From Osedax fenrisi (lineage: Eukaryota > Annelida > Polychaeta > Sabellida > Siboglinidae): 64,000 nucleotides of DNA. The notes beneath the pieces were generated by a model. The model had not been told where the DNA came from. It searched no databases and was given only the letters and a program-made list of their open reading frames with translations. Below, one piece after another: positions 1-10,591 of the stretch. Numbering within the stretch: position 1 is the first letter of the stretch; the number at the start of each line of letters is the position of its first letter. The position numbers and the translations under genes are program-made. The stretch is taken from NCBI GenBank assembly GCA_964019155.1, contig OZ025242.1:91021308-91085307 (forward strand). Reading direction: 5' to 3'.

Positions 1-120
1 TTTAGTAAGAGGTCAAGGTCGGTTAGTAAAGAGTTGCTGTAGTTGGGGCGGTGTATTATAAGTAATTCGGTGAGAAGTTTAGTAGTGGTCAATAATGGTC
101 TTATTTTTTATATATTAAAT
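1..120 (-). mobile_element. LINE endonuclease-domain fragment
   Basis: Read on the minus strand, about 108 to 1, one frame gives a stretch resembling the YRPP box region of LINE apurinic endonucleases (an I-I-H-R-P-N-Y-S segment followed by S-L-L-T-D-L-D-L-L-L). The fragment runs off the window start. It lies on the wrong side of the reverse-transcriptase fragment at 1571-1835 to be its direct continuation, so it is either a second copy or a rearranged one. Short match, moderate confidence. Confidence 0.45.
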
Positions 121-177
121 ATTGATGGAATGAAATTGATTTTTTTTAGTAGAATATGTTTTCAGTTGAGAAAATGT

Positions 178-1570
178 GTAAGTGGGGCGTTATCAAGGTA
201 TTTATGGGGGTAAGTGGGGCGTTATCAAGGTATTTATGGGGTAAGTGGGGCGTTATCAAGGTATTTATGGGGGTAAGTGGGGGTATTATCAAGGTATTTA
301 TGGGGGTAAGTGGGGCGTTATCAAGGTATTTATGGGGTAAGTGAGGCGTTATCAAGGTATTTATGGGGTAAGTGGGGCGTTATCAAGGTATTTATGGGGG
401 TAAGTGGGGCGTTATCAAGGTATTTATGGGGGTAAGTGGGGCGTTATCAAGGTATTTATGGGGGTAAGTGGGGCATTATCAAGGTATTTATGGGGTAAGT
501 GCGGCGTTATCAAGGTATTTATGGGGGTAAGTGGGGTATTATCAAGGTATTTATGGGGTAAGTGAGGCGTTATCAAGGTATTTATGGGGGTAAGTGGGGC
601 GTTATCAAGGTATTTATGGGATAAGTGGGGCGTTATCAAGGTATTTATGGGGGTAAGTGGGGCGTTATCAAGGTATTTATGGGGGTAAGTGGGGCGTTAT
701 CAAGGTATTTATGGGGGTAAGTGAGGCATTATCAAGGTATTTATGGGGGTAAGTGAGGCATTATCAAGGTATTTATGGGGGTAAGTGGGGCGTTATCAAG
801 GTATTTATAGGGGTAAGTGGGGTGTTATCAAGGTATTTATGGGGGTAAGTGGGGCGTTATCAAGGTATTTATGGGGGTAAGTGGGGCGTTATCAAGGTAT
901 TTATAGGGGTAAGTGGGGCGTTATCAAGGTATTTATGGGGGTAAGTGGGGCGTTATCAAGGTATTTATGGGGGTAAGTGAGGCATTATCAAGGTATTTAT
1001 GGGGGTAAGTGGGGCGTTATCAAGGTATTTATGGGGGTAAGTGGGGCGTTATCAAGGTATTTATGGGGGTAAGTGAGGCATTATCAAGGTATTTATGGGG
1101 GTAAGTGGGGCGTTATCAAGGTATTTATGGGGGTAAGTGGGGCGTTATCAAGGTATTTATGGGGGTAAGTGGGGCATTATCAAGGTATTTATAGGGGTAA
1201 GTGGGGCGTTATCAGGTATTTATGGGGGTAAGTGGGGCGTTATCAAGGTATTTATGGGGGTAAGTGGGGCGTTATCAAGGTATTTATGGGGGTAAGTGGG
1301 GCGTTATCAAGGTATTTATGGGGGTAAGTGGGGCGTTATCAAGGTATTTATGGGGGTAAGTGGGGCGTTATCAAGGTATTTATGGGGGTAAGTGGGGAGT
1401 TATCAAGGTATTTATGGTGGTAAGTGGGGCGTTATCAAGGTATTTATGGGGGTAAGTGGGGCGTTATCAAGGTATTTATGGGGGTAAGTGGGGCGTTATC
1501 AAGGTATTTATGGGGGTAAGTGGGGCATTATCAATGTATTTATGGGGGTAAGTGGGGCGTTATCAAGGTA
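178..1570. repeat. 31-33 bp minisatellite, about 43 copies
   Basis: Tandem array of a 32-bp unit. Its core on the plus strand is GGGGGTAAGTGGGG followed by CGTTATCAAGGTATTTAT. Units differ mainly by 4 or 5 G in one run and by C/T or G/A changes (gcgtt, gcatt, gtgtt). The open frames across it on both strands are translations of the repeat and not genes. Each unit holds GGTAAGT, a textbook 5' splice-site sequence, and two G runs 4 nt apart. The array starts exactly where the LINE fragment at 1571 ends. Confidence 0.95.
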
Positions 1571-1838
1571 ACAAGTATTGGCAATTAAGGTCGTCGTATG
1601 AGTTAGAATATATGTTGAATAGTTCTGTCTTGGTCGAGTTTAGTAATGGTTGAAATATGTATTATGTATTGCACATTTGTAGTTCAGTAAAGCTAGTCAA
1701 GTTAGCTAGTATCTGTAGATCATCAGCACACATGATGTATGTTATGTTAGGGGTAGTGTTAATGAGGTTAGATAGGGTAAACGTATACATCGAGAACAGT
1801 AGTGATGAGAGGACAGAGCCTTGTGATGGTATGGGGGT
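1571..1838 (-). mobile_element. LINE reverse-transcriptase fragment
   Basis: Minus-strand translation from about 1835 down to 1571 gives the core RT landmarks in order: a QGSVL box, then a CADDLQI segment (equivalent of YADD), then, after a frame change, a N-S-T-K-T-E segment matching the conserved LNxxKTE motif. Stops and a frameshift show that it is dead. It is flanked on one side by the 12-bp minisatellite (1834) and on the other by the 32-bp minisatellite (1570). The clade cannot be fixed; a Jockey/CR1/L2-like non-LTR element is likely. Confidence 0.6.
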
Positions 1839-1974
1839 GGATATGGGGGTGGATATGGGGGGTGGATATGGGGGTGGATATGGGGGTGGATATGGGGGGT
1901 GGATATGGGGGGTGGATATGGGGGGTGGATATGGGGGTTGGATATGGGGGTTGGATATGGGGGTGGATATGGGG
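1834..1974. repeat. 12-13 bp GGTGGATATGGG minisatellite
   Basis: About 11 copies of a 12-13 bp unit, ATGGGGGTGGAT with variable G-run length. Two plus-strand frames are open through it and encode Gly-Tyr-Trp-rich repeats; they look accidental. The array begins at the end of the LINE RT fragment. Confidence 0.9.
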
Positions 1975-2079
1975 TGTTTATTTTAACACGCTAGGTGAAA
2001 TAAAGAATTCTTTAATTATAAATATAATGTATTAAATATTATACAAGAATTATTCTATGAATAATGTGATAAAGTAGTT

Positions 2080-2087
2080 TATATACA

Positions 2088-2133
<46 letters not shown>

Positions 2134-2160
2134 AATATATATTTATATATATATATGTGT
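2080..2160. repeat. AT-rich (TA)n tract
   Basis: Interrupted TA dinucleotide runs mixed with TATATG and TAAATA. No gene is seen between 1990 and 2447. Confidence 0.85.
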
Positions 2161-2447
2161 ATTTAGATTAATACAAATAATTGTAATCGTAATATTGTAA
2201 ATGTATTAGATTAAAATAGGGGTTTTATTCGTTTTCTCGTTTTCTATTTATTAATATTTATAATTATTAACACTGCCTAACCTCACCTAACAACGCCCAA
2301 CACCGCCTATCACTACGTTTTAGGTAGTCAGTGAACTACATGATAATACACACACATCACCATCACACAATAACGTATTACCTGCGATCTTTACAGAGAG
2401 CACTATATTGCATTAGTAAACTTTAATCAGTGAAACAGTATTAGTAG

Positions 2448-3205
2448 CAGGGATGGGGTCAAATACGTATTTGTATTTAAATACGCTGATTATGTTTATT
2501 TGTATTTGTATTTGTATTTGAATAATTATTCAGTGATGTATTTATATTTGTATTTGTATTTGAGTGTCGTATTTGGTGTATTTGATCAAATACAGTTTCA
2601 AATACACTTTTAAAAATATTTTAATAGAATGTAGAATTTAAACAATTACTTTATGAATGTAAAAAAATTAACAAAAAATGTACCATTTATATTAAATAAT
2701 ACAGTTATTAAATAATAAAAATAATATAATACAATACAAAGTACAATACTTTTTAAATAATTTTATGAATATAGTATTCATATAGTATTCATATAGTATA
2801 AATAAATTTATGAATTTATATTCTATATAGAATATGTATATAAATTATAACCTATAATATCCCAAGCAATCAGTCTATTGTTTATAGTTTTTATTTTATT
2901 GATTTTTATTTAGGAATTAAATATATTAAAATAGATTTAAATTAATTATTATACAATCTGGTATAGGGTAAGGATTATTATTTTATATAAAATATGGTCA
3001 TATGATTTAAAATATGATTAAATAAAATTATTTAATATTTAATGTGTTAATATTTGTATTTTGTATTTGTATTTGTATTTGTATTTGTATTTGTATAAAA
3101 ATGTAATAAATATTTGTATTTGTATTTATATTTGATTCTTTAAGAAAAATGTATTTGTATTTGTATTTGTATTTGTATTTGATAGTGTATTTGACCCCAA
3201 CCCTG
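2448..3205. mobile_element. hAT-type MITE with 8-bp target duplication
   Basis: A 758-bp element bounded by terminal inverted repeats. The left end reads CAGGGATGGGGTCAAATAC and the right end, reverse-complemented, CAGGGTTGGGGTCAAATAC. Flanks are ATTAGTAG (2440-2447) and ATAAGTAG (3206-3213), matching at 7 of 8 bases, as expected for a hAT 8-bp duplication with one later change. Both ends have many GTATTT/TATTTG subterminal repeats and the middle is plain AT-rich DNA with no transposase, so the element is non-autonomous. Confidence 0.85.
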
Positions 3206-3386
3206 ATAAGTAGGGATGTTGATTAACAGCGATTATTGTAACATTGTTTATATTGAATGTGACTCATCCAACTCTAGATAGAACGTATGTATTACAAAGG
3301 ATATAAACACATTACTATATGGAGAGCTATCAGGGCTATATAATAATGATTTTAAATATATTATAGAAATAATTCTTATTTAAAAT

Positions 3387-3692
3387 TATATATTTATACA
3401 TATATACATTTAACTATAATTCATTTCTATTTATATATATCGCTTTTATTAAATTATTATGATAATTATAAAATAGTTGGATGGTCAATGACAAAACCTG
3501 AATGTTTTCTTTAATTCTGGATATCGTTTTGCTTTTAGGTATATATTTATACATATATACATTTAACTATAATTCATTTCTATTTATATATATCGCTTTT
3601 ATTAAATTATTATGATAATTATAAAATAGTTGGATGGTCAATGACAAAACCTGAATGTTTTCTTTAATTCTGGATATCGTTTTGCTTTTAGG
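3387..3692. repeat. Perfect 153-bp tandem duplication
   Basis: The sequences from 3387 and from 3540 are the same for about 153 bp, including landmarks such as TAGTTGGATGGTCAATGAC and TCTGGATATCGTTTTGC. I saw no mismatch. Both copies end in a TTTTGCTTTTAGG stretch that resembles a 3' splice site, although no exon follows. Identity this high suggests a recent duplication or an assembly duplication. Confidence 0.9.
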
Positions 3693-3976
3693 AATAGTGA
3701 TTATATTACGTTCAATCAACCAACGTAATGCCACCTATTGGAAATTACGATAACTAAAATTAAATATACGATTAACAGATGAACCAATTATATATATATT
3801 AATATAAGAATTTATCATAAATATCTAGGTAGAAAAAGAAGCAAGCTTACAGAGTCTTCTACCTAAATTTAGAATATTGAGGAATACAAATGTAATATAT
3901 ACTAATTTAATAAAAAATTAAAATTACACTTTAAACATATAAATAACAAAATGATAACATTTTAAATATCCATAAG

Positions 3977-3978
<2 letters not shown>

Positions 3979-4014
<36 letters not shown>
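3979..4014. repeat. (TA)n microsatellite
   Basis: Uninterrupted TA dinucleotide run of about 36 bases. Nothing gene-like between 3693 and 4217. Confidence 0.95.
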
Positions 4015-4017
<3 letters not shown>

Positions 4018-4217
4018 AATAAAGAGATGTTTAATTAGATGCGTGTATTATATAAAACCTGAGCCGCAGATTTTCCTTTCATTTTACCAATTTTCACGAG
4101 TGTTTCATCTTTAAGCATATTAGAACTGTTGCCGCTAGTGCTATGTGGGAGAGAGGTTAGTTAAGGCTATCTCATACAACTATGTGGTATTAATGAGAGC
4201 CTGTCGCATCTATTTAA

Positions 4218-4219
4218 TG

Positions 4220-4256
<37 letters not shown>
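4218..4256. repeat. (TAA)n microsatellite
   Basis: About 13 TAA units. They follow a moderately complex 170-bp segment (4040-4215) that could be the 3' part of a retroelement with a TAA tail. I could not recognise that segment. Confidence 0.9.
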
Positions 4257-4259
<3 letters not shown>

Positions 4260-4436
4260 GTGACTTTTGCACAGGTCAAGGGCTAACGCACCTTGAGTAA
4301 GTATTTACTTTAGTAGTAGTTACTTTATTACTAAAAGTAGTTACTTTATTATTAAAAAGAGTTACTTTATTACAAAAAGAACTTTATTACTAAAATAACT
4401 GTATTACTTAAAGAACTGTATTACTAAAAAAAAACC

Positions 4437-5985
4437 TATAAAAATTAAAACTTAATCCAACCTAACCATAACAGTGAAAATAACTATGACCACACACATA
4501 CACACACATATCACTATACTTTTATAGGCTCAATTGGGAAGTAATGCAGCTAAAAAAAACCTCCAAAAATTAAAACTGAACCCAACCTAACCACAACCGT
4601 GAAAATAACTATATAAATAAATACACTTTTATAGGTTCACTCGGACAGTAATGCAGCTAAAAAAACCACCAAATATTTAAACTTAACCCAACCCAACCAC
4701 AACCTTGACAATATACTTTTATAGGTTCACTCTGGAAGTAATGCATCTAAAAAAAACCTCCAAAAATTAAAACTTAACCCAACCTAACCACAACCGTGAA
4801 AATATACTTTTATAGGTTCACTCGGGAAGTAATGCAGCTAAAAAAAACCTACCAAAATTAAAACTTAACCCAACCCACCTAAACCCAAACCAAACCCAAA
4901 CCCAAACCCAACCCAAACCCAAACCAATAATGCAGCTAAAAAAACCACCAACAATTAAAACTTAACCCAACCTAACCACAACAGTGTAAATATACTTTTA
5001 TAGGTTCACTCGGGAAGTAATGCAGCTAAAAAAAACCAACCAAAATTAAAAATTAACCCAACCCAAACCCAACCAAACCAAAACCCAAACCCAACCCAAA
5101 CCCAAACCCAACCCAAACCCAAACCCAAACCCAACCCAAACGCAAACCAATAATTCAGCTAAAAAAACCACCAAAAATTAAAACTTAACCCAACCTAACC
5201 ACAACAGTGTAAATATACATTTATAGGTTCACTCGGGAAGTAATGCAGCTAAAAAAACTACCAAAAATTAAAACTTAACCCAACCTAACTACAACAGTGA
5301 AAATATACTTTTATAAGTTCACTCGGGAAGTAATGCAGCTAAAAAAACCACCAAAAATTAAAACTTAACCCAACCCACCTAAACCCAAACCCAAACCCAA
5401 ACCAAACCCAAACCCAACCCAAACCCAAACCCAACCCAAACCAATAATGCAGCTAAAAAAACCACCAACAATTAAAACTTAACCCAACCTAACCACAACA
5501 GTGTAAATATACTTTTATAGGTAAACTCGGGAAGTAATGCAGCTAAAAAAAACCAACCAAAATTAAAAATTAACCCAACCCAAACCCAACCAAACCCAAC
5601 CAAACCAAAACCCAACCCCAAACCCAAACCCAACCCAAACCCAACCCAAACCCAAACCAATAATGCAGCTAAAAAAACCACCAAAAATTAAAACTTAACC
5701 CAACCTAACCACAACAGTGTAAATATACATTTATAGGTTCACTCGGGAAGTAATGCAGCTAAAAAAACCACCAAAAATTAAAACTTAACCCAACCTAACT
5801 ACAACAGTGAAAATATACTTTTATAAGTTCACTCGGGAAGTAATGCAGCTAAAAAAACCACCAAAAATAAAAACTTAACCCAACCTAACCACAACAGTAA
5901 AAATATACTTTTATATGTTCACTCGGGAAGTAATGCAGCTAAAAAAACCTACCAAAATTAAAACTTAACCCAAGCCCAAGTTACC
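4437..5985. repeat. ~94-bp satellite with CCCAAA expansions
   Basis: About 15 tandem copies of a 90-130 bp unit. Constant landmarks are ATGCAGCTAAAAAAACC, TTAAAACTTAACCCAACC, ACAACAGTG and TATACTTTTATAGGTTCACT. Length varies because the AACCCAACC part has expanded into runs of CCCAAA/CCCAA in three or more units (about 4875-4922, 5050-5150, 5380-5440 and 5575-5660). A diverged single unit recurs at about 13537-13640, so the unit is also dispersed. The minus-strand frame at 5472-5684 is a repeat translation, not a gene. Confidence 0.92.
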
Positions 5986-6019
5986 TTTTATAATTTATTC
6001 GATATAGTTAAAATTATTA

Positions 6020-7115
6020 AAATCGAATTATTAATATAGATTTTGAATTTTCTACATGATAAAAATATTATAAATTCATGTTTTTACATGGTGGAGATAG
6101 GAAATGTACTTTTGTAAAGTCATTTATGAGATAAATAATCAAAGTAAATGCATATCGGATGGTTACATTTATATCTACTCATTACTGTTAACATTATAGA
6201 ATAGAAATTATATATTTTTTTTTTTATAAATTACAATTTTTTTTTCTTGACATTTATGATGAATTTTAGCGAAAAAGTAGAACTGATCTGTACCCTAAAT
6301 TAATCATATATTAATGGTTTTTCTCATTTTATTTTAGGTACTTTCGTACTCCGCAACCGTTGAAATTATAATCGAAGCGAACGCATTACCGGAAGTCGGT
6401 CAAATTTACCCCTCTAAAATCACGTATTTTTCACTATTTAGGCTTTAGCTCGAAGAATATTAAATATTATATATCACAATTTATACCACAATATTATATT
6501 TTAATTATCTATGTAATAAAGTTAAAATTATTGAAATCGATTAATTATTGTGGATTTTGATTTTTAACATCACATAATAATTTTAAGAATTTATTTTTAC
6601 ATGGCGGAGATAGGAAATAATTATTATAAACTCGTTAAACCGAATAACTGAAATCTAGTACGTATGATATATATTTATAATAGTTAGTAATCTTATTTTT
6701 ATAATTATATCTATATATTATCGATTTTTTTACGCGAAACGAATATTATAAATTTAAATTTTTACACGGTGGAGATAGGACATTTTTTTTTATAAACTCG
6801 AAATTTTAATTAAACGAAATCTAGTATTATTAGGTTTCGGGTGATATTAGTATCGGGCGAAAAAAATGCGTATATAACGTATTTTATGTCGTCGTATACG
6901 CGATATAAGATCGCCCGTAGAATTTTTACGTTAACGAAAATATTTCGTAAATTTTTTTTTAACGGCGGAGATAGGAATTTTTTTTTTATAAACTCGAAAT
7001 TTAAATTTAACGAAATCTAGTATTATTAGGGTTCGGGTAATATTAGTATCGGGCGAAAAAAATTCGTATATAACGTATTTTATGTCGTCCGTATACGCGA
7101 TATAGAGATTTTTAC
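6020..7115. repeat. Diverged tandem modules with GGCGGAGATAGG
   Basis: At least four copies of a module centred on AC(A/G)(T/C)GG(C/T)GGAGATAGGA, at about 6088, 6600, 6767 and 6963, plus the core in inverse orientation at 7116-7129. The copies at 6745-6905 and 6940-7106 are close relatives about 190 bp apart. They share TATAAACTCGAAATTT, CGAAATCTAGTATTATTAGG, TATTAGTATCGGGCGAAAAA and TATATAACGTATTTTATGTC, while the two earlier copies are older. The modules are richer in CG dinucleotides than their surroundings. The 65-residue minus-strand frame here spans two modules and is not supported as a gene. Confidence 0.75.
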
Positions 7116-7424
7116 CTATCTCCGCCATAGAGAATCGAGAGAACGATAGAATGCCTCGATCGATGAATAGAATATTTATAAATAGAATAAATATATAAAT
7201 ATATAAAATTATATGTAAATCGCGTATACTAACCGTGTCCTAATTATATAATCGATATATATAAATATTATCGACGATTTATTATCTAGAGGGTATTAGA
7301 TTTATAAATGTGGAAAAAATTGGTGCCGAGCGAGATTCGCTTCGCTCGTAGAAGGTCCGGTAGCTCGCTTCGCTCGCTAGCGTCGTACGACGATTAAGAG
7401 AAATAATATATATAGAGATAATAA

Positions 7425-7428
7425 TAAT

Positions 7429-7468
<40 letters not shown>

Positions 7469-7515
7469 TTAATAATAATAATAATAATAACAATATTAAT
7501 AATATTAATAATAAT
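7425..7515. repeat. (TAA)n microsatellite
   Basis: Imperfect AAT/TAA run with ATATTAAT interruptions. Just upstream, 7320-7390 carries palindromic GCTCGCTTCGCTCGC-type sequence able to form short hairpins. Confidence 0.9.
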
Positions 7516-7707
7516 CAGATTGGTTCATCGTAATAAACGAGAGTGAAGCCAGATAGATATAGAAGTTCACTGAACTTATCGATATATCCATCTAGATATG
7601 TATTTATGATATAATATAAAGAAATCGTATAACCGAGCAATGTTATATATCCAAGAGTACCTAGTTATTATAACATTCAATAGAACGATACTAAAGTGGG
7701 TGTGTAC

Positions 7708-8336
7708 TAATGCTGTAAATGAACTCACTTTTTGGGTGTGCCTTTGGGTAAAGATGCCTACTCGAGACTATTACTCTACAAGCAAAACAACGAACCAAGA
7801 CTAGTACGTAATGGGCTCAAACCAAATTGAGACTCTTACTAGATATAACCGAGCACAAACGATGCTTTTTATGTTACATTTTAATCATAATTTTTAATTA
7901 TTTATTACAGATATAAATATTAATCTATATATCTCTTACACAATCTGTATATAAATAAATGTTATTATTTCCATAGGTGGCTAATTTATGTTTTTATTAT
8001 TTTTAGTTTTTAATATCTACTATATACATCGATTCTTTGAGTAACTGATATTGAGACTGCATCGATGCTTTGGGTAACTGAGACTAAGATGCGTGAATGT
8101 TTTGGATAACCGAGACTGAGACTGCCCCGATACTTTGGATAACTTAAATTAATAATATCAAACATATGATCGCAAGTTCGATAATTGCATAAAAAGTTCG
8201 AATTACGAAAGTTCGATATTTGAATTAAAAGTTTGAAGTTCGAAAGTCATAAGTTCGAAGTATCAAAAGTTCTAAACCACATTTTTGTTCAAAGTTCGAT
8301 ACTTATTTGAACTGTCCGAGTTCATTTACAGCACTA
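7708..8336. mobile_element. hAT-type MITE next to the AKR exon
   Basis: A 629-bp element. The left end is TAATGCTGTAAATGAACTC and the right end, reverse-complemented, TAGTGCTGTAAATGAACTC, both fitting the hAT YARNG end rule. Flanks are GTGTGTAC (7700-7707) and GCGTGTAC (8337-8344), an 8-bp duplication with one difference. The inside carries repeats of AGTTCGA and of CTTTGGATAAC/CTTTGGGTAAC but no transposase. Its right-hand duplication touches the last codon of the AKR reading frame. Confidence 0.8.
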
Positions 8337-8343
8337 GCGTGTA

Positions 8344-10573
8344 CTAATGGTGGCTCCCCCTAGGAGTACAACTATTGGCTAACTTCTGATCGGAAGCTGG
8401 TGCGAAGTGTGACAACGGACTGTAGGCCATCACTTCTATGCCTACAGATGTGCAGAACTCCACGATCTTCTTCTGACTGAAGTAGGCGTGTACCTCTATC
8501 TGAGGGGGCGGGGCAAGGGGTGTGTTTATATAGGGGGCGTGAACCTTTATCTGAGGGGCGTGTTAATATAGGGGGCGTGAACCTCTATGTGAGGGGCGGG
8601 TTGGGGGGTGTGTTTATATAGGGAGCGTGAATCTCTATCTGAAGAGGGCGGGGGGTATGCTTATAGGGGGTGAACACTTAATGGGGGGCGGGGCGGGTGG
8701 GTGTATTTATATGGAGGATGAGTGCTTAACGGGGGTACTATTATCTGAGGGTGTGATTACAGAGGGTGAATGCTTAAGAGAGGTGTATTCAATCCGAGGG
8801 GGTGTGTTTATATAGGGGGTGAACACTTAATGGAGGGCTGGTGGGGCGGGTGGGTGTGTTTATATAGAGGGTGAACATTTAAAGGGGATGTACCAGTATC
8901 TGTATGGGAGGCATATTTAACTAGAGGGTGAATGTATAAATAGGCTTGTATTCAATGTGAGGGGGCGCATTCAAGGGCATGCAGCTCTGCGGATGTTACT
9001 GTGTAATGTATAGTAATACACGGGAAGCTGTTCTCCTTAACGCATGAAACCTGGTTGACTGCAGGCGCTATTCTACAATCGTTGAGCAGGCGCCGTATCT
9101 GCCGACTGTTGAAGTTGGACACCCCGATGGCCCGGGTAAGCTTGTCGTCATGGGCAACCTCCATGATCTGTCAATCAAGAGTAGTGTCAATCAATAGTGG
9201 CATTATTAGCCATAGCGCAGAAGTAGTAGTGCAGAGAGAGAGAGAGAAGTAACGTATAATATCGCAGTGACAGACATTAGTGTACAATAATCAGACACTT
9301 AGTTCTGTAATTTACCCGAGTTTAGGGTTTTAAGAGCAGGCTATGTTTCAGGTGAATATTCGCAGGTATATTTGTGAATATATGCCACCTATTGAGAATA
9401 ATAAGCGCAGCGGATGTTAGGAGTTGAACAACGTGTTAGGGGTTTGCGTATTAAAGCGGTTTTCTAGTGATATTTACAAGAATCACCAGCTCATCTTTAG
9501 ATATGTTTAACTTTTATTCATTGCGAATTAAACTAAATTTGAGGAAATCAAGTTTCTCTTACGCTTAAAGTAAGTTATGTTTTCTGGTCGTCGTTTCGAT
9601 ACAAATGTTTTATTTACAATAACATAGTTATTTATAAAATATACGATATGATGTATAAATTATGCATTATACAGTATAATATAGTATAACGATGTATAAT
9701 AGAGTATAATAGAGTATAATTCATGATGTTTAGGAGATGAGTAGTAATTTAGTAGATGGTGATACCTTCCAAGTGTCCAAGTAATCGAAGTCCTCGTACA
9801 AGACACGACCTTGGGAATCTCTAGGAAACGTTTCCGAGCCGCGCTTGAAACTATACGGCCAATGTATGAGATAGAGGTCGACGTAGGTCAACCTCAAGTC
9901 CGCCAGAGAACGTTCCAGAGCTGGCCGTACGTCATCCGGATGGTGACAGGTGTTCCACAGCTGAGGGGGCGTGGCTTAGTCGTGTTAATGTCATTCACTA
10001 TGTATACTTAATATCCCTATATATATATAATATTTATTTATTGAATCACGATATACATATATTGAATACAATATAAATAGCAGATACAAATGAAACCTTC
10101 AAGAAGACTTAGACTTGTAAATGTATTATTACAATTTAAATGAAGTTTTCACTTATAACCATATATGGCTAAAATGTCCCTTCGAAGCCGCTCTCATGTT
10201 AAGGCATCCATGGTTTTAACGAGAGTCGATCATGTATGTATACACAATTATATAAGATCACTTCTAAATATTATTTTAAGATCCATTTTAATAGTCCGGA
10301 CGAGGCTCGAACCCGCGTCATACTGCTCGCGTGTCTGACGCTTTGCCAACTGAGCCACGCGGGCAGTTATGTATACGTATGAACATATCTCCACCGCTTG
10401 CGAACCTTACTGACGACGTAGAGTTCCTCGCGTTTAACTTTACCGTCGCGCATGAGCTTCTCTAAGACGACGCCCACTTCCTTCTCGTTGCCGTAGACGG
10501 CGGCGCAGTCAATCAATCGGTACCCGCTTTCGATAGCCGTCGTCAAACATTCCTCTATGGAGTCCGCGTCCAC
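8344..10573 (-). CDS. Aldo-keto reductase, partial (4 exons)
   Basis: NAD(P)H-dependent carbonyl reductase of the AKR superfamily, presumably cytosolic. Exons in gene order are 10573-10406, 9960-9766, 9167-9051 and 8499-8344, all joined in phase 0 across GT-AG introns of 445, 598 and 551 bp, giving 211 residues. The catalytic tetrad is complete: Asp in GYRLIDCAAVYGNE, Tyr in VYGNE, Lys at the end of YVVSK, His in YLIHWP. The AIGVSNF and AVNQIEVH cofactor and barrel motifs follow, then MAYSPLSHF. The family is usually about 310-320 residues. The first exon (roughly 20-30 residues ending in GTW) and the last ~80 residues, including the usual IPKS segment, are absent. The frame ends at TAG 8346-8344, at the edge of the hAT MITE. 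It may be truncated, or it may use a weak donor (GTTGTA, about 8364) to exons outside the window. Confidence 0.85.
8497..8960. repeat. G-rich degenerate minisatellite in AKR intron 3
   Basis: Irregular repeats built from TATCTGAGGGGGCG, TGTGTTTATATAGGGGG and GTGAACACTTAA. They fill nearly all of the intron between the AKR exons at 8499 and 9051. The plus strand is G-rich, so the AKR transcript is C-rich here. The boundary unit CTGAGGGGGCG at 8500-8510 is the splice acceptor of the last AKR exon (CGCCCCCTCAG in gene sense), and near copies recur inside the array (8551-8560 and others). Confidence 0.8.
10135..10366 (-). mobile_element. tRNA-derived SINE, copy 1
   Basis: In AKR intron 1. In element sense it starts at 10366 with a tRNA-like head containing an A box (TGGCTCAGTTGGC) and a B box (GGTTCGAGCC). 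An AT-rich body with TTAGAAGTGATCTTATATAA follows, then a conserved segment holding GAAGGGACATT and ATATATGGTTATAAGTG. The terminal GGATGGGATGAAAGG-like segment seen in copies 3 and 4 is missing or diverged. Confidence 0.85.
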
Positions 10574-10591
10574 CTGGTGAAGTTGTCTCAC

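Noticed and set aside
146..639. Repeated-peptide frames in the 32-bp minisatellite, or a CRISPR-like array
   Set aside because: Units are contiguous without spacers, and the reading frame changes with 31/32-bp unit length, so it is neither a CRISPR array nor a coding repeat.
1657..2035. Gly/Tyr/Trp-rich open frames
   Set aside because: Translation of the 12-13 bp minisatellite plus antisense of a LINE fragment; no splice or start context.
4875..5660. Interstitial telomere
   Set aside because: CCCAAA runs occur inside units of a longer satellite and alternate with non-expanded units; no canonical TTAGGG/TTAGG block is present.
6931..7128. 65-residue minus-strand frame
   Set aside because: Spans two copies of a non-coding repeated module; composition follows the AT-rich DNA.
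8627..8815. 62-residue Gly-rich plus-strand frame
   Set aside because: Lies within the G-rich minisatellite of the AKR intron, antisense to the gene.
10290..10366. tRNA gene
   Set aside because: A and B boxes are present but the sequence continues into a body shared with three other copies, so it is the head of a SINE. The same applies to 19320-19389.
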